The notes: generated by a model from the sequence alone, not told the origin. A stretch of DNA of 21,862 nt from Gemmataceae bacterium (GCA_020847555.1 JADLBT010000235.1:1-21862); one strand, 5' to 3'; positions 1-7,488 are shown, counted from the first letter of the stretch. Program-made: numbers and translations.

Positions 1-24
1 CCCTTGCCCTTTCTTATGAGCCAT
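1..24 (-). CDS. rpmA: 50S ribosomal protein L27, N-terminal 8 codons only (partial)
   Basis: Read on the minus strand, the first 24 bases give ATG followed by codons for MAHKKGQG, which is the highly conserved start of bacterial ribosomal protein L27. The gene runs off the left edge of the window. A strong Shine-Dalgarno tract (GGGAGAGGG) lies five bases before the ATG. L27 is a large-subunit protein near the peptidyl-transferase centre. The start lies 67 bases after the stop of the secreted-protein gene at 92-985 on the same strand, and I see no rplU (L21) directly before it, which is the common partner elsewhere. Identification rests on eight residues plus the ribosome-binding site, so it is likely but not proven. 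Confidence 0.8.
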
Positions 25-91
25 TTGTGCCCTCTCCCAGATGTTTGTTTGTGCCCGGCGCTGGCGCTCCGGGCTGGTGAAGAATACCGTG

Positions 92-985
92 TTACTTCCC
101 GAGGCGCCCGATTCTGAACTCGTCCAGCTCCAGGCGGGCGCCCTTCGGCGGGGTCTTGTCCTTGCCCGCGTCGCCCTTGCCGGCCTTGGGGAGGGCCGGC
201 GGCAGCGGGATTTGCGCGGCCCGGTCGATCCACTCGGCCGGCGATACGAAGCTGATCTGGCGCGAGTCGAGCTGGAACCGATCGCCCAGGCGCTTGAAGT
301 TCAGCTGCAGCGTCTTGCGGCGCACCACCGGCGGCTCGCGCGTCGCCCCGCCCGAAACGAGCGGGTCCACCAGCACCCAGCCGTTGGACAGCCCGCTGAC
401 GAAGATGCTGAACCGCGTCGAATCGGCCAGGTCGGGCGTCTTCGCATCGCGTTTGCTCGGGTCGGCCGGGGTGCCGTCCCAGATCGCTACCCCGGTGACC
501 GCCCGCGGGAACGCCTCGCCGGCCGGCTCCGATTTCGGAATCGGCTCGGCCGCGATCGTCACCGAGTTCTTGATATCCTGATACCCGGTCGTGTCCTCGA
601 TCCGCTTGATGGCCTCCTGGACCGACGGCAGAACCTCGTCGCGGTACACCCCCGGGTGGTCGAGCGTGACCAGCTCGAATTCCGGAAGGAACACGCGCGG
701 CGCGCGGGTGCGGTTGATGACCTGATACCACATGTACCAGCAGATGCGCGTCCCGCGGCCGGGGATGTTGACCTTGATCAGGCGCGGATCCTTGAACCGG
801 AAGTCCAGGGACCACACATCGAGCTTGGGGTCGTCCAGGGCGCTCGTCTCGGAGCGAACCTCGCGCTCGTTGAAGGTGGCAACCTGTGCCGTGACCTGCG
901 TCAGGCCCAGGGCCAGCGCCAGGGTCGTTGTCGCAAGGAGAGCCAGGGCTGGCCGGCGCCGTCCGATTGCCCAGAGTGTTCTCAT
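92..985 (-). CDS. Secreted or periplasmic protein of unknown function
   Basis: This 297-residue protein is not one I can assign to a named family. Residues 1-34 look like an export signal: a short arginine-rich start, then a hydrophobic run rich in Ala and Leu up to about residue 28, with a possible signal-peptidase site near VTAQ (31-34). The mature part is a mixed alpha/beta-looking domain with an aromatic patch (WYMWY, 83-87). It ends in a Pro/Lys/Gly-rich linker (about 261-281) and a short charged tail. I chose ATG at 985 because GGAGAGG lies just before it and the signal peptide starts there; an in-frame ATG at 1057 would leave a leader of only about 12 bases behind the mapped promoter. 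The gene stands alone between that promoter and rpmA. A role at the cell envelope is inference from the signal alone. Confidence 0.75.
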   Translation of the reverse strand: MRTLWAIGRRRPALALLATTTLALALGLTQVTAQVATFNEREVRSETSALDDPKLDVWSLDFRFKDPRLIKVNIPGRGTRICWYMWYQVINRTRAPRVFLPEFELVTLDHPGVYRDEVLPSVQEAIKRIEDTTGYQDIKNSVTIAAEPIPKSEPAGEAFPRAVTGVAIWDGTPADPSKRDAKTPDLADSTRFSIFVSGLSNGWVLVDPLVSGGATREPPVVRRKTLQLNFKRLGDRFQLDSRQISFVSPAEWIDRAAQIPLPPALPKAGKGDAGKDKTPPKGARLELDEFRIGRLGK

Positions 986-1075
986 GACCTCTCCTCTACA
1001 GTGCGAGCAGCCTCTTTTCGGGTGGTCCGTCACCCGGCCCGCGCATACTGTTCCCATCTGGAGGGCGGAAAAATC

Positions 1076-1104
1076 ACTATAGGAGGGGTCGCTTTCCAGG
1101 TCAA
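1076..1104 (-). promoter_or_regulatory. Predicted sigma70-type promoter for the secreted-protein gene at 92-985
   Basis: On the minus strand TTGACC (1104-1099) and TATAGT (1081-1076) are separated by exactly 17 bases. Each box differs from the consensus by one base. The predicted transcription start, near 1069, would give a leader of roughly 85 bases before the ATG at 985. Confidence 0.6.
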
Positions 1105-1200
1105 GGCGAAGCGGGTCGCGGCCGTTACTGGATGAGGGGGGGATTGGGGAGGAAGAGTTAATGCAGAGGCAAGGAGGCGGGTGTGTCAGGGGGTTTTGGG

Positions 1201-1271
1201 AAAGCCCACGGGTTACGTTCCGTGGGCCAGATTCTCAGCACTGCCCCCACGGGACGCCACCCGTGGGCTTT
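1201..1271. repeat. 71-bp palindromic element, full copy 1
   Basis: The ends are a perfect 13-bp inverted repeat, AAAGCCCACGGGT (1201-1213) and its complement (1259-1271). Inside are two smaller hairpins: GCCCACGG with CCGTGGGC (1204-1227), and CCCACGGG with CCCGTGGG (1246-1267). It begins 22 bp beyond the lpxA stop codon, so in lpxA mRNA it would form a strong 3' stem. The same element, of the same length, recurs at 17733-17803, and a half copy lies at 3629-3657. Confidence 0.85.
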
Positions 1272-1293
1272 CTTCTTGCCATTCTCTTCTGGC

Positions 1294-2109
1294 TCACGCC
1301 GCCTCTCCGGGGCTGCGGTCGTGCATGAGGTTGATGCCTTTGGGGCAGTCGCGCAGAAACGCGAGCATCTCGACCACGGCGGATACCGTTCCGAGGTCGC
1401 GCTCCAGCCGGGCCAGGGCGCTCGGAAGCGGCAGCCCCTCGCGGAAAAGGATGCGGAACGCCTCGCGCGTCGCGTTGATCTGCTGCAGGTCGTAGCCGGC
1501 CCGGCGCATGCCGATGACGTTCACCCCGACGACGCTGTTGTGTCCCTGCTGGACGACAAACGGCGGGATGTCCTTGCTCGTCGCCGAACATCCGCTCAGC
1601 ATCGCCAGTCGGCCAACGCGCACGAACTGATGCACGGCCGTGTTGCCCGACAGGTACACGCTGTCCTCGATGGTGCAGTGCCCGCCGACGAGCGCGCCGT
1701 TGGCGAAGATGCAGTGGTCGCCGACGCGGCAATCGTGGGCAACGTGGCTGTTGGCCATGAAGAAGTTGTGACTGCCGACGCGGGTCACCCACGAGTGGGT
1801 CGTCCCGCGGTGAATCGTGACGTGTTCGCGGAAGATGTTGGCGTCGCCAATCTCCAGGGCGGTCGGCTCGTCGTTGTGTTTGAGATGTTGCGGGCGTTCG
1901 CCGAGGACGGCGCCGGTGAACACCTGGTTATTTTGTCCCATCGTGAGCGGGCCGCACAGCAGCGCTCCGGGGCGGATCACACAGCCCGGCCCCACCCGGA
2001 CGCGGCCCTCGATGATCGCGTACGGTCCGACCTCGACGTCCCCGGCCAGCTCGGCCTCCGGGGAGATCACCGCCGTGGGATGGACGCGCGGACCTTGTGC
2101 GTTCGACAT
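1294..2109 (-). CDS. lpxA: Acyl-ACP--UDP-N-acetylglucosamine O-acyltransferase (LpxA)
   Basis: LpxA catalyses the first step of lipid A synthesis, moving a hydroxyacyl chain from acyl carrier protein to the 3-OH of UDP-GlcNAc in the cytoplasm. The 271-residue product matches the family length (about 262). Residues 8-175 are a left-handed beta-helix of hexapeptide repeats, and residues 200-271 form the alpha-helical C-terminal region. The catalytic pair appears as H122 and H125 in SHVAHDC, the same numbering as E. coli. K77 (in PQHLK), H144 (GGH) and H160 (VHQF) match other conserved sites. ATG at 2109 was chosen because the protein then starts at the family position; an in-frame TTG at 2154 would add 15 atypical residues. 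The ribosome-binding site is weak. It stands apart from fabZ, lpxD and lpxB, unlike the gammaproteobacterial cluster, and is transcribed away from the lpxK run. Confidence 0.95.
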   Translation of the reverse strand: MSNAQGPRVHPTAVISPEAELAGDVEVGPYAIIEGRVRVGPGCVIRPGALLCGPLTMGQNNQVFTGAVLGERPQHLKHNDEPTALEIGDANIFREHVTIHRGTTHSWVTRVGSHNFFMANSHVAHDCRVGDHCIFANGALVGGHCTIEDSVYLSGNTAVHQFVRVGRLAMLSGCSATSKDIPPFVVQQGHNSVVGVNVIGMRRAGYDLQQINATREAFRILFREGLPLPSALARLERDLGTVSAVVEMLAFLRDCPKGINLMHDRSPGEAA

Positions 2110-2360
2110 AACCGCATCCGTTCCAGGAGGAGCGAGGAAACCGCGAGAAGTCAAGTGGACGGGGCAAGCCAGTTCGGCCGGTGCGTGGATGGGGTGCCGC
2201 CTCTCGTCCCGTGGACACTTCCCGGCTTTGGCGCGTCATGTATACGCTTTGTGCCCCCGGGATGCCAGTCCAGTTTCCTTGTCGGCACAACGCGGGCGCG
2301 GAGGTGAAGGAAAGTGTCGCAACGGCTTCGGAAGCCTTCCTCCGCCGACGCCTCTTTCCC

Positions 2361-2414
2361 CAGCTGCGTTATCAACCCGCCGCGCGAGCGCGCGGCGGGT
2401 TGATAACGCAGCTG
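2361..2414. repeat. Perfect 26-bp inverted repeat with 2-base loop
   Basis: Bases 2361-2386 (starting CAGCTGCGTTATCAACCCGC) are perfectly complementary to 2389-2414, leaving only AG between the arms. The pairing stops cleanly at both outer ends. The palindrome lies in the divergent gap, ten bases before the predicted -35 box at 2424. It may be a mobile palindromic element, a binding site or a strong RNA hairpin. No second copy was found in this window. Confidence 0.85.
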
Positions 2415-2423
2415 CAACAGACA

Positions 2424-2452
2424 TTGACTCGTCGTCGGGTTGCTGCCATATC
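2424..2452 (+). promoter_or_regulatory. Predicted promoter for the four-repeat secreted protein
   Basis: TTGACT at 2424-2429 is followed after 17 bases by CATATC at 2447-2452. The -35 box is near consensus; the -10 box matches at three of six positions. It lies about 50 bases before the ATG at 2503. Confidence 0.4.
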
Positions 2453-2502
2453 CCTGCCTCCCACTCAGCCGTAATGATTCGGTCGTCTCGGGAGGTGCGT
2501 TC

Positions 2503-3618
2503 ATGCGCCGGATTCTCCTCGGGTTCCTCGCGGCGGTGCTGTGTGGCGCGCCGGCCCTCGCCCAGACACGCTCGGGGCAGGCAGGACGGGGGGCGCCCGG
2601 GGCGTTGCCGGCCGGCCTGGAGCAGCGCGCTCCCGGGCGGCTGACCGCCTTCGATCCGCGGCAGGCCGAGCTGCGCCAGATCCACGGCCGGTGGGTCATC
2701 CTCGCGAACGGGCTGGCGCTGAAGGATTTCGCCCTCCGCGAGGCTGACGCGCGCGCGGCGCTCAAGGTCATCCGCGCCCTCAAGCTCACCCACCACGGGA
2801 CGATCGGGACGCCCGAGCCGGTCATGGAATACTGGCTCTCGGAGGGGCATGCGCCCTACGCGGACGTTCCGGGGCTGCGCCTGATCCCGCTCGACCTGAA
2901 CACGCTCCAGGCCGAGGAGGTCGAGGGGCAGTGGCGGCTGCGCGACGCGGCGCGCCTCCTGTTCACCTTCGCCCGGCGCGACGATGCGTACCTCGCCCTG
3001 GACGCCATCCGACACTACGGGTTCACACAACTCGGCTACGTCGGCGAGCGCGTGCCGTCGATGATCTACTTCCTCGGCAGCCCAACGGACCTTGGACGGC
3101 GCCCCGCGCTGCCCCCGCCGGGGGGCGTCGTGCAGGCCGGGTTCTCCCCCACGGCGTCGGTCGAACACGTCCGCTTCGACCCGCGCATGGTCCAGGCGAA
3201 GGCGGATCGGAACGAGTGGCGGCTCGTCTATGGTAAGCACGTCCTGGCCAACTTCGGCCCGAACCAGCACGAGGCCCGCCTGGCGTGGAACGTCCTGCAG
3301 CACTACCGCTTCACCGAGCAATACCGGCTCGGCGGCGGGGCGGAGAGCTTCGCGTACTTCCTGATCGGGGGGCAGGCGCCGCGCGGGCTGAAGTTCGGGG
3401 TGCTCAGCCAGGCGTTTCGGCCCGAGGCGGTGATGGTGCGGCAGGTCGGCGACAGCTACCTGGTGTGTGAGGGGGAACGGGCGCTGGTCAACTTCGGTCC
3501 GCGGCTCGCGGAGGCCCAGGCACTGGTTGAGGCGATTCGGCGGCACCAGTTCGATCACCTGTGCCGGGTCGGCAGCGGCGCCGAAGGGTATGGAATGACC
3601 TTCCTGGTCCGTCGCTGA
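2503..3618 (+). CDS. Secreted protein of four internal repeats, function unknown
   Basis: The 371-residue product begins with a clear signal peptide (residues 1-21, hydrophobic core ILLGFLAAVL, likely cut after ALAQ). After a low-complexity Gly/Ala/Pro stretch (22-45) it contains four repeats of about 65-70 residues at roughly 48-117, 129-194, 223-292 and 304-370. Each repeat starts with a Phe- or Leu-containing strand, followed by a W/Y...L segment, then a phrase such as VLANFGP or ALVNFGP, then an Ala-rich helix ending H-Y/Q-x-F, and finally a Gly-containing turn with a YFL-like strand. Repeats 3 and 4 are the most alike. I do not recognise the family. ATG at 2503 has GGGAGG just upstream and starts exactly at the signal peptide. 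The repeats suggest a rigid binding or scaffold protein outside the cytoplasm; that is inference. Confidence 0.8.
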   Translation: MRRILLGFLAAVLCGAPALAQTRSGQAGRGAPGALPAGLEQRAPGRLTAFDPRQAELRQIHGRWVILANGLALKDFALREADARAALKVIRALKLTHHGTIGTPEPVMEYWLSEGHAPYADVPGLRLIPLDLNTLQAEEVEGQWRLRDAARLLFTFARRDDAYLALDAIRHYGFTQLGYVGERVPSMIYFLGSPTDLGRRPALPPPGGVVQAGFSPTASVEHVRFDPRMVQAKADRNEWRLVYGKHVLANFGPNQHEARLAWNVLQHYRFTEQYRLGGGAESFAYFLIGGQAPRGLKFGVLSQAFRPEAVMVRQVGDSYLVCEGERALVNFGPRLAEAQALVEAIRRHQFDHLCRVGSGAEGYGMTFLVRR

Positions 3619-3628
3619 GATCCAGGTG

Positions 3629-3657
3629 AAGCCCACGGGCCGCGACCTGTGGGCTTT
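3629..3657. repeat. Half copy of the 71-bp palindromic element, terminator-like
   Basis: AAGCCCACGGG pairs with CCTGTGGGCTT across a short loop, with one G/T wobble. It matches the outer arm of the full copies at 1201-1271 and 17733-17803 but contains only one hairpin. It begins ten bases after the stop codon at 3618, so it may end or protect that transcript. Confidence 0.7.
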
Positions 3658-3694
3658 ACCCTGAGTGGGGGACGCGCCTCCAACCGGATCGCGG

Positions 3695-3724
3695 TTGACA
3701 CCGAAGTGACGCTCGGGCTATAAC
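3695..3724 (+). promoter_or_regulatory. Predicted sigma70-type promoter for lpxK and downstream LPS genes
   Basis: A perfect TTGACA box (3695-3700) is followed 18 bases later by TATAAC (3719-3724), or 17 bases later by CTATAA. The lpxK start codon follows 38 bases after the box. This is the best promoter match in the window and probably drives the long plus-strand run. Confidence 0.7.
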
Positions 3725-3761
3725 ACGATCCCCCGCCGCGGGAGCGGGTGCGGGGGCTGCC

Positions 3762-4811
3762 GTGAAACCGCTTGCTTACTACCACCGGGTGATTTCAGGG
3801 GCGCAGCGGGGGCCGTGGGCAGCGCTGCAGCGGCTCGGGCTGCGGCTGGCCAGCATCCCCTACGGGTGGGCCACCCACCTGCGCAACCGTCTCTACAGCT
3901 GGGGCTGGAAGCGCGTCCAGAAACCTTCCGTGCCGGTCGTCAGCGTCGGCAACCTGACGCTCGGCGGCACCGGCAAGACGCCCTGCGTCGAATACGTCGC
4001 CCGATCCTGCCGCGAACAGGAACGGCTCGTTGCCATCCTCAGCCGCGGTTACGGCGCCGCCGAAGGTCAGAATGATGAGGCTCTGGTTCTGGAAGCAAAC
4101 CTGCCCGACGTCCCCCACTTGCAGGGACCGGACCGAGTGACGCTGGCGGCCACCGCCGTCGAGGAGTTGGAGAGCGAGGTACTCGTCCTCGACGACGGCT
4201 TCCAGCACCGGCGACTTGGCCGCGACCTCGACGTGGTCCTGATCGACGCGACAAATCCGTGGGGCCACGGCTATCTGTTCCCGCGCGGCCTGCTGCGTGA
4301 GTCGCCGCGCGGACTCGCCCGGGCCGGGGCCATCGTCCTGACCCGGTGCGACCAGGCGGATGTGGCCGACCTCGCCCGACTCCGGGAGCAGGTGGCCCGC
4401 CTCGCCCCGGGCGTGCCGGTGGCGGAGACGACTCACCGGCCGGTCGAGTGGGTGAACGCGGACGGGGCAACGCTGCCGCTGGCGGCGCTGCAAGGACGGC
4501 AACTGGTGGCGTTCTGCGGCATCGGCAACCCGGAGGCGTTCCACCGCACGCTGACGGACCTGGGCGGGGTGGTGGCGGACTTCCGGGCGTACCCGGACCA
4601 CCACCGTTACGCACGGACGGATGTTGAGGCGTTGCGCACCTGGGTTCGGCGGCAGGCAACGGAGTGCGTTGTCGTCACGACCCAGAAGGATCTGGTCAAG
4701 CTACCCCTGACCCGGCTGGGCGAGCGCGCGTTGTGGGCGCTGCGCATCCGGCTGCACTTCCTCGCCGGCCAGGAGTCGTTCGACCGCAGACTGAAGGAAG
4801 CACTCGGGTGA
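3762..4811 (+). CDS. lpxK: Tetraacyldisaccharide 4'-kinase (LpxK)
   Basis: LpxK uses ATP to phosphorylate the 4' position of the lipid A disaccharide precursor at the inner face of the cytoplasmic membrane. The 349-residue length fits the family (about 330). The family-specific P-loop is seen in GNLTLGGTGKTP (63-74), and the second signature DDGFQHRRL lies at 144-152. An amphipathic, basic N-terminal segment (about 20-50) would dock it to the membrane. The start is GTG at 3762, directly after a good promoter; GGGGGC upstream is a modest ribosome-binding site. Its stop codon TGA overlaps the GTG start of the next gene (GTGA), so the two are probably translationally coupled. It heads the LPS gene run, although lpxA lies on the other strand. 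Confidence 0.95.
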   Translation: MKPLAYYHRVISGAQRGPWAALQRLGLRLASIPYGWATHLRNRLYSWGWKRVQKPSVPVVSVGNLTLGGTGKTPCVEYVARSCREQERLVAILSRGYGAAEGQNDEALVLEANLPDVPHLQGPDRVTLAATAVEELESEVLVLDDGFQHRRLGRDLDVVLIDATNPWGHGYLFPRGLLRESPRGLARAGAIVLTRCDQADVADLARLREQVARLAPGVPVAETTHRPVEWVNADGATLPLAALQGRQLVAFCGIGNPEAFHRTLTDLGGVVADFRAYPDHHRYARTDVEALRTWVRRQATECVVVTTQKDLVKLPLTRLGERALWALRIRLHFLAGQESFDRRLKEALG

Positions 4812-5818
4812 ACGGACGGAACCTCCCCGGCGTGTGCGCCCAGACGGCGGTCGCGCCCTTCGACCTGCACGGGCTGAAAACCTACGACCTCATCTCGCGG
4901 CCCTCCAAGGTGCTTATCGAGGATCTCGGCCGCCCGGTCGGCCCCGACGCGACTGTCGGCGAGTGGCTCGACTCGCTCCCGCTGCAACTCGCCGGCCGCG
5001 ACCTGCGCCGGGTCCGGGATCACCTCTGCCGCGCCCGCCGCGACCGCCGAACGGTCGTCGCCGCGCTGGGCGGGCACGTTATCAAGACCGGGTGCGCTCC
5101 CTACCTGATCGACTGGATCCGCCGCGGCGTGCTGACCGGGATCACGCTGAACGGCGCCGCCGCCATCCACGACTTCGAGCTGGCCTTCGCCGGCAAGACG
5201 AGCGAGGACGTCGGCGTTCACCTGCCGGACGGGCGTTTCGGCATGGCCCGCGAGACGGCCGACGCCTTCGCCGTCGCCGCCCGCGCGGGCGCCGAGGGCG
5301 ACCTGGGGCTCGGCGCGGCGCTGGGACAGTACCTCGACGGGCTGGACGCGCCGCACGCTGACTGCAGCCTGGTGCTCGCCGCGTATCGGGCCGGTATCCC
5401 GTGTACGATCCACGTCGCGCTCGGCACCGACATCGTCCACATGCACCCGCACGTCTCCGGCGCTGCGCTCGGCGAGGCGTCGATGATCGACTTCCGCCGT
5501 CTCTGCACGGTGGTGTCCACGATGGCGAACGGTGTGTGGCTCAACCTGGGGTCGGCCGTGCTGCTGCCCGAGGTGTTCGTCAAGACCGTCTCGGTCGTGC
5601 GTAACTTCGGCCACAGCCTCGACGGTCTGGTCACCGTCAACGTGGACAAGCAGGCGCAGTACCGCTCGCGCGTCAACGTGCTGGAGCGGCCGTCGGCGGA
5701 GGGGATCGAGCTGATCGGCCACCACGAGGTGCTGCTGCCGCTGCTCCACGCCGCGGTCGCCTGCTCCCTTGTCGGCGAGGGGGAACTCGCCCCCACCGAG
5801 CAGGTCCAGGCGGCCTGA
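4808..5818 (+). CDS. Deoxyhypusine-synthase-like protein with altered active site
   Basis: The 336-residue product resembles the deoxyhypusine synthase (DS) fold, whose known members use NAD and spermidine to transfer an aminobutyl group to a lysine. Similarity is seen in the central part (TLNGAAAIHDFELAF, 113-127; GIPCTIHVALGTDI, 196-209) and in the C-terminal PLL-containing strand (about 307-314). However, the catalytic-lysine segment of true enzymes (SWGKI-like) aligns here with YRSRVNVLERP (285-295), which has no lysine, and the conserved paired histidines before it are missing. Bacteria generally lack the eIF5A target, so a classical role is unlikely. The start is GTG at 4808, overlapping the lpxK stop by four bases. 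Placed between lpxK and hldE, it may act on an envelope component or a polyamine; this is inference. The family call is probable, the reaction unknown. Confidence 0.65.
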   Translation: MNGRNLPGVCAQTAVAPFDLHGLKTYDLISRPSKVLIEDLGRPVGPDATVGEWLDSLPLQLAGRDLRRVRDHLCRARRDRRTVVAALGGHVIKTGCAPYLIDWIRRGVLTGITLNGAAAIHDFELAFAGKTSEDVGVHLPDGRFGMARETADAFAVAARAGAEGDLGLGAALGQYLDGLDAPHADCSLVLAAYRAGIPCTIHVALGTDIVHMHPHVSGAALGEASMIDFRRLCTVVSTMANGVWLNLGSAVLLPEVFVKTVSVVRNFGHSLDGLVTVNVDKQAQYRSRVNVLERPSAEGIELIGHHEVLLPLLHAAVACSLVGEGELAPTEQVQAA

Positions 5819-5891
5819 GTTGTCTTCCTGCCGCTCACGGCTTGGCGGGCGATGGTCCGTCGCCGCGAGAAGTTCGGCCGAGGGGAACACG

Positions 5892-7385
5892 ATGAGCGCG
5901 AACCTGATCGATCTCGTCCAGGGCCTCGGCCAGCCGCGCGTCCTGGTGGTCGGCGACCTGATGCTCGATCGCTACGTCTGGGGCGACGCCGAACGCATCA
6001 GCCAGGAGGCGCCCGTCCTCCTGCTGCACGCGGACCGGCGTGAGGAGCGCCTGGGCGGAGCAAGCAGCGTCGCGATGATGCTGCGCGCCCTCGGCGCACG
6101 GGTGATGCTCGCGGGCGTCGTCGGCTCGGACTTCGACGGCGGCCGCATTCGCCAGGCGCTGACCAGTCTTGGCATCGACCACGAGGGCGTGGTGAGCGAC
6201 GGCAGCCGGCCGACGACGGTGAAGGAACGCTACATCGGCCGCGCCCAGCACCGCCACCCGCAGCAGATGCTGCGCGTCGATTACGAGGTCCGCACCCCGA
6301 TCAACGAGGCCATCGAGACCGACCTGACGCGCGTACTGGCGGCCCAGCTGCGCAAGATCGACCTGGTGCTCATCAGCGATTATGACAAGGGCGTCTGCAC
6401 CCCGTCCCTGCTGGCGGCCGTCATCACCGGGACGCGGGCGCTGGGGCTGCGCGTCCTCGCGGATCCGATCCGCGGCGACGACTACCGCAAGTATCACGGG
6501 TGTTCGGCCATCACGCCCAACCGGATGGAGGCGAGCCTCGCGACCGGCCGGATTCTCGTCGGCACCGCCCCGGTACTGGAGGCAGGGGCGCAGCTGGTGC
6601 AGCAGCTCGACCTCGAAGCGGCGGTCATCACCCTCGACAGGGATGGCATGGCCCTGGTACACCGCGACGGCCGGCAGCAGCTGTTTCCGACCCGGCCGCG
6701 CCAGGTGTACGACATCACCGGAGCAGGCGACATGGTGCTGAGCGTCCTGGGCATGGCGCTGGCGGCGGGCGCCGACTACGCCGACGCGATCACGCTGGCC
6801 AACGTCGCGGGCGGGCTGGAGGTGGAGAAGATCGGTGTCGCCACGGTGACCCGCGACGAGATCCTGCGCGACCTGCTGCACGGCGGGACTCGCGTCGGCG
6901 ACGGGGCGCTGGGGGCGGAGAAGGTCGTCTCGCTCGACGCGCTCGGGCGCGAGCTGGAGGACCGGCGCCGCCACGGCCAGCGGGTGGCGTTCACCAACGG
7001 CTGTTTCGACGTGCTGCACGCCGGCCACGTCCAGTACTTGCAGGAAGCGCGGCTGCAGGCCGACGTGCTCGTGGTCGGCCTGAACAGTGATTCGAGCGTG
7101 CGCGCACTCAAGGGCGACGGCCGGCCGATCAACGCCGTGGAGGCCCGCGCCCACGTACTGGCCGGGCTGCAGGCAGTCGATTACGTGACCGTCTTCGACG
7201 AGCTGAACCCGCTGAAGTTGATCGAGACGGTACGCCCGGACGTGCTGATCAAGGGCGCGGACTACCGGCCGGAAGAGGTGGTGGGCGCGTCATTCGTGGA
7301 GGCGTATGGCGGGCGGGTACACCTGGCCCGCCTGCGGTCCGGGTTCTCGACGAGCAGCGTCATCGAGAAACTGCGGGCCGCCTGA
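5892..7385 (+). CDS. hldE: Bifunctional heptose-7-phosphate kinase / heptose-1-phosphate adenylyltransferase (HldE)
   Basis: HldE makes the ADP-heptose precursor used for the LPS inner core. The N-terminal PfkB-type sugar kinase (about 1-320) phosphorylates D-glycero-D-manno-heptose 7-phosphate at C1; its signature DITGAGD is at 274-280. The C-terminal nucleotidyltransferase (about 360-497) adds AMP and shows FTNGCFDVLHAGH, with the HxGH active-site motif at 376-379, and the family-typical end GFSTSSVIEKL. The length of 497 residues compares with 477 in E. coli. ATG at 5892 has GAGGGG eight bases upstream. It follows the deoxyhypusine-synthase-like gene by 73 bases and precedes a heptosyltransferase, so precursor synthesis and use are adjacent. 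GmhA, GmhB and HldD are not in the window. Confidence 0.95.
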   Translation: MSANLIDLVQGLGQPRVLVVGDLMLDRYVWGDAERISQEAPVLLLHADRREERLGGASSVAMMLRALGARVMLAGVVGSDFDGGRIRQALTSLGIDHEGVVSDGSRPTTVKERYIGRAQHRHPQQMLRVDYEVRTPINEAIETDLTRVLAAQLRKIDLVLISDYDKGVCTPSLLAAVITGTRALGLRVLADPIRGDDYRKYHGCSAITPNRMEASLATGRILVGTAPVLEAGAQLVQQLDLEAAVITLDRDGMALVHRDGRQQLFPTRPRQVYDITGAGDMVLSVLGMALAAGADYADAITLANVAGGLEVEKIGVATVTRDEILRDLLHGGTRVGDGALGAEKVVSLDALGRELEDRRRHGQRVAFTNGCFDVLHAGHVQYLQEARLQADVLVVGLNSDSSVRALKGDGRPINAVEARAHVLAGLQAVDYVTVFDELNPLKLIETVRPDVLIKGADYRPEEVVGASFVEAYGGRVHLARLRSGFSTSSVIEKLRAA

Positions 7386-7389
7386 AAAA

Positions 7390-7488
7390 GAAGCGAGGAC
7401 AAGCCATAGATGAGTACGGATCAGCACAGATTAACAGGAAGAAATGATTCGCTTCAATCCGTGTTTATCTGTGGCCTGTCCTCGCTTC
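7390..7488. repeat. 32-bp imperfect inverted repeat between hldE and the heptosyltransferase
   Basis: Bases 7390-7421 (starting GAAGCGAGGACA) pair with 7457-7488 across a 35-base loop. Of 32 positions 27 match, and the five differences are all transitions that would still form G-U pairs in RNA. The loop and arms are clearly less GC-rich than the flanking genes. The arm contains CACAGAT/ACACGGAT-like words. It starts five bases after the hldE stop codon, and could act as a 3' stem or a processing or attenuation site between the genes. Confidence 0.75.

Larger units (their letters stand above)
2110..2502. other. 393-bp divergent intergenic region
   Basis: This gap separates lpxA (minus) from the four-repeat secreted protein (plus). 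It must hold both promoters. What I can see is the perfect 54-bp palindrome at 2361-2414 and a plausible plus-strand promoter at 2424-2452. I see no convincing open frame with a ribosome-binding site, and only a very weak candidate promoter box for lpxA. Confidence 0.6.

Noticed and set aside
41..1135. A long open frame on the plus strand opposite the secreted-protein gene
   Set aside because: It is antisense to a gene with signal peptide, ribosome-binding site and promoter; its product is Arg/Pro/Ala-rich and low in structure, typical of shadow frames in GC-rich DNA.
2239..2244. TATACA on the minus strand as a -10 box for lpxA
   Set aside because: No acceptable -35 box at 16-18 bases; kept out of the feature list.
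2236..3636. A 466-codon minus-strand frame opposite the four-repeat protein
   Set aside because: The plus-strand frame has a clean signal peptide and internal repeats; the minus frame runs through the palindrome and lacks a ribosome-binding site.
5835..7154. A 439-codon minus-strand frame opposite hldE
   Set aside because: hldE is certain from its motifs; the antisense product has no recognisable domain.
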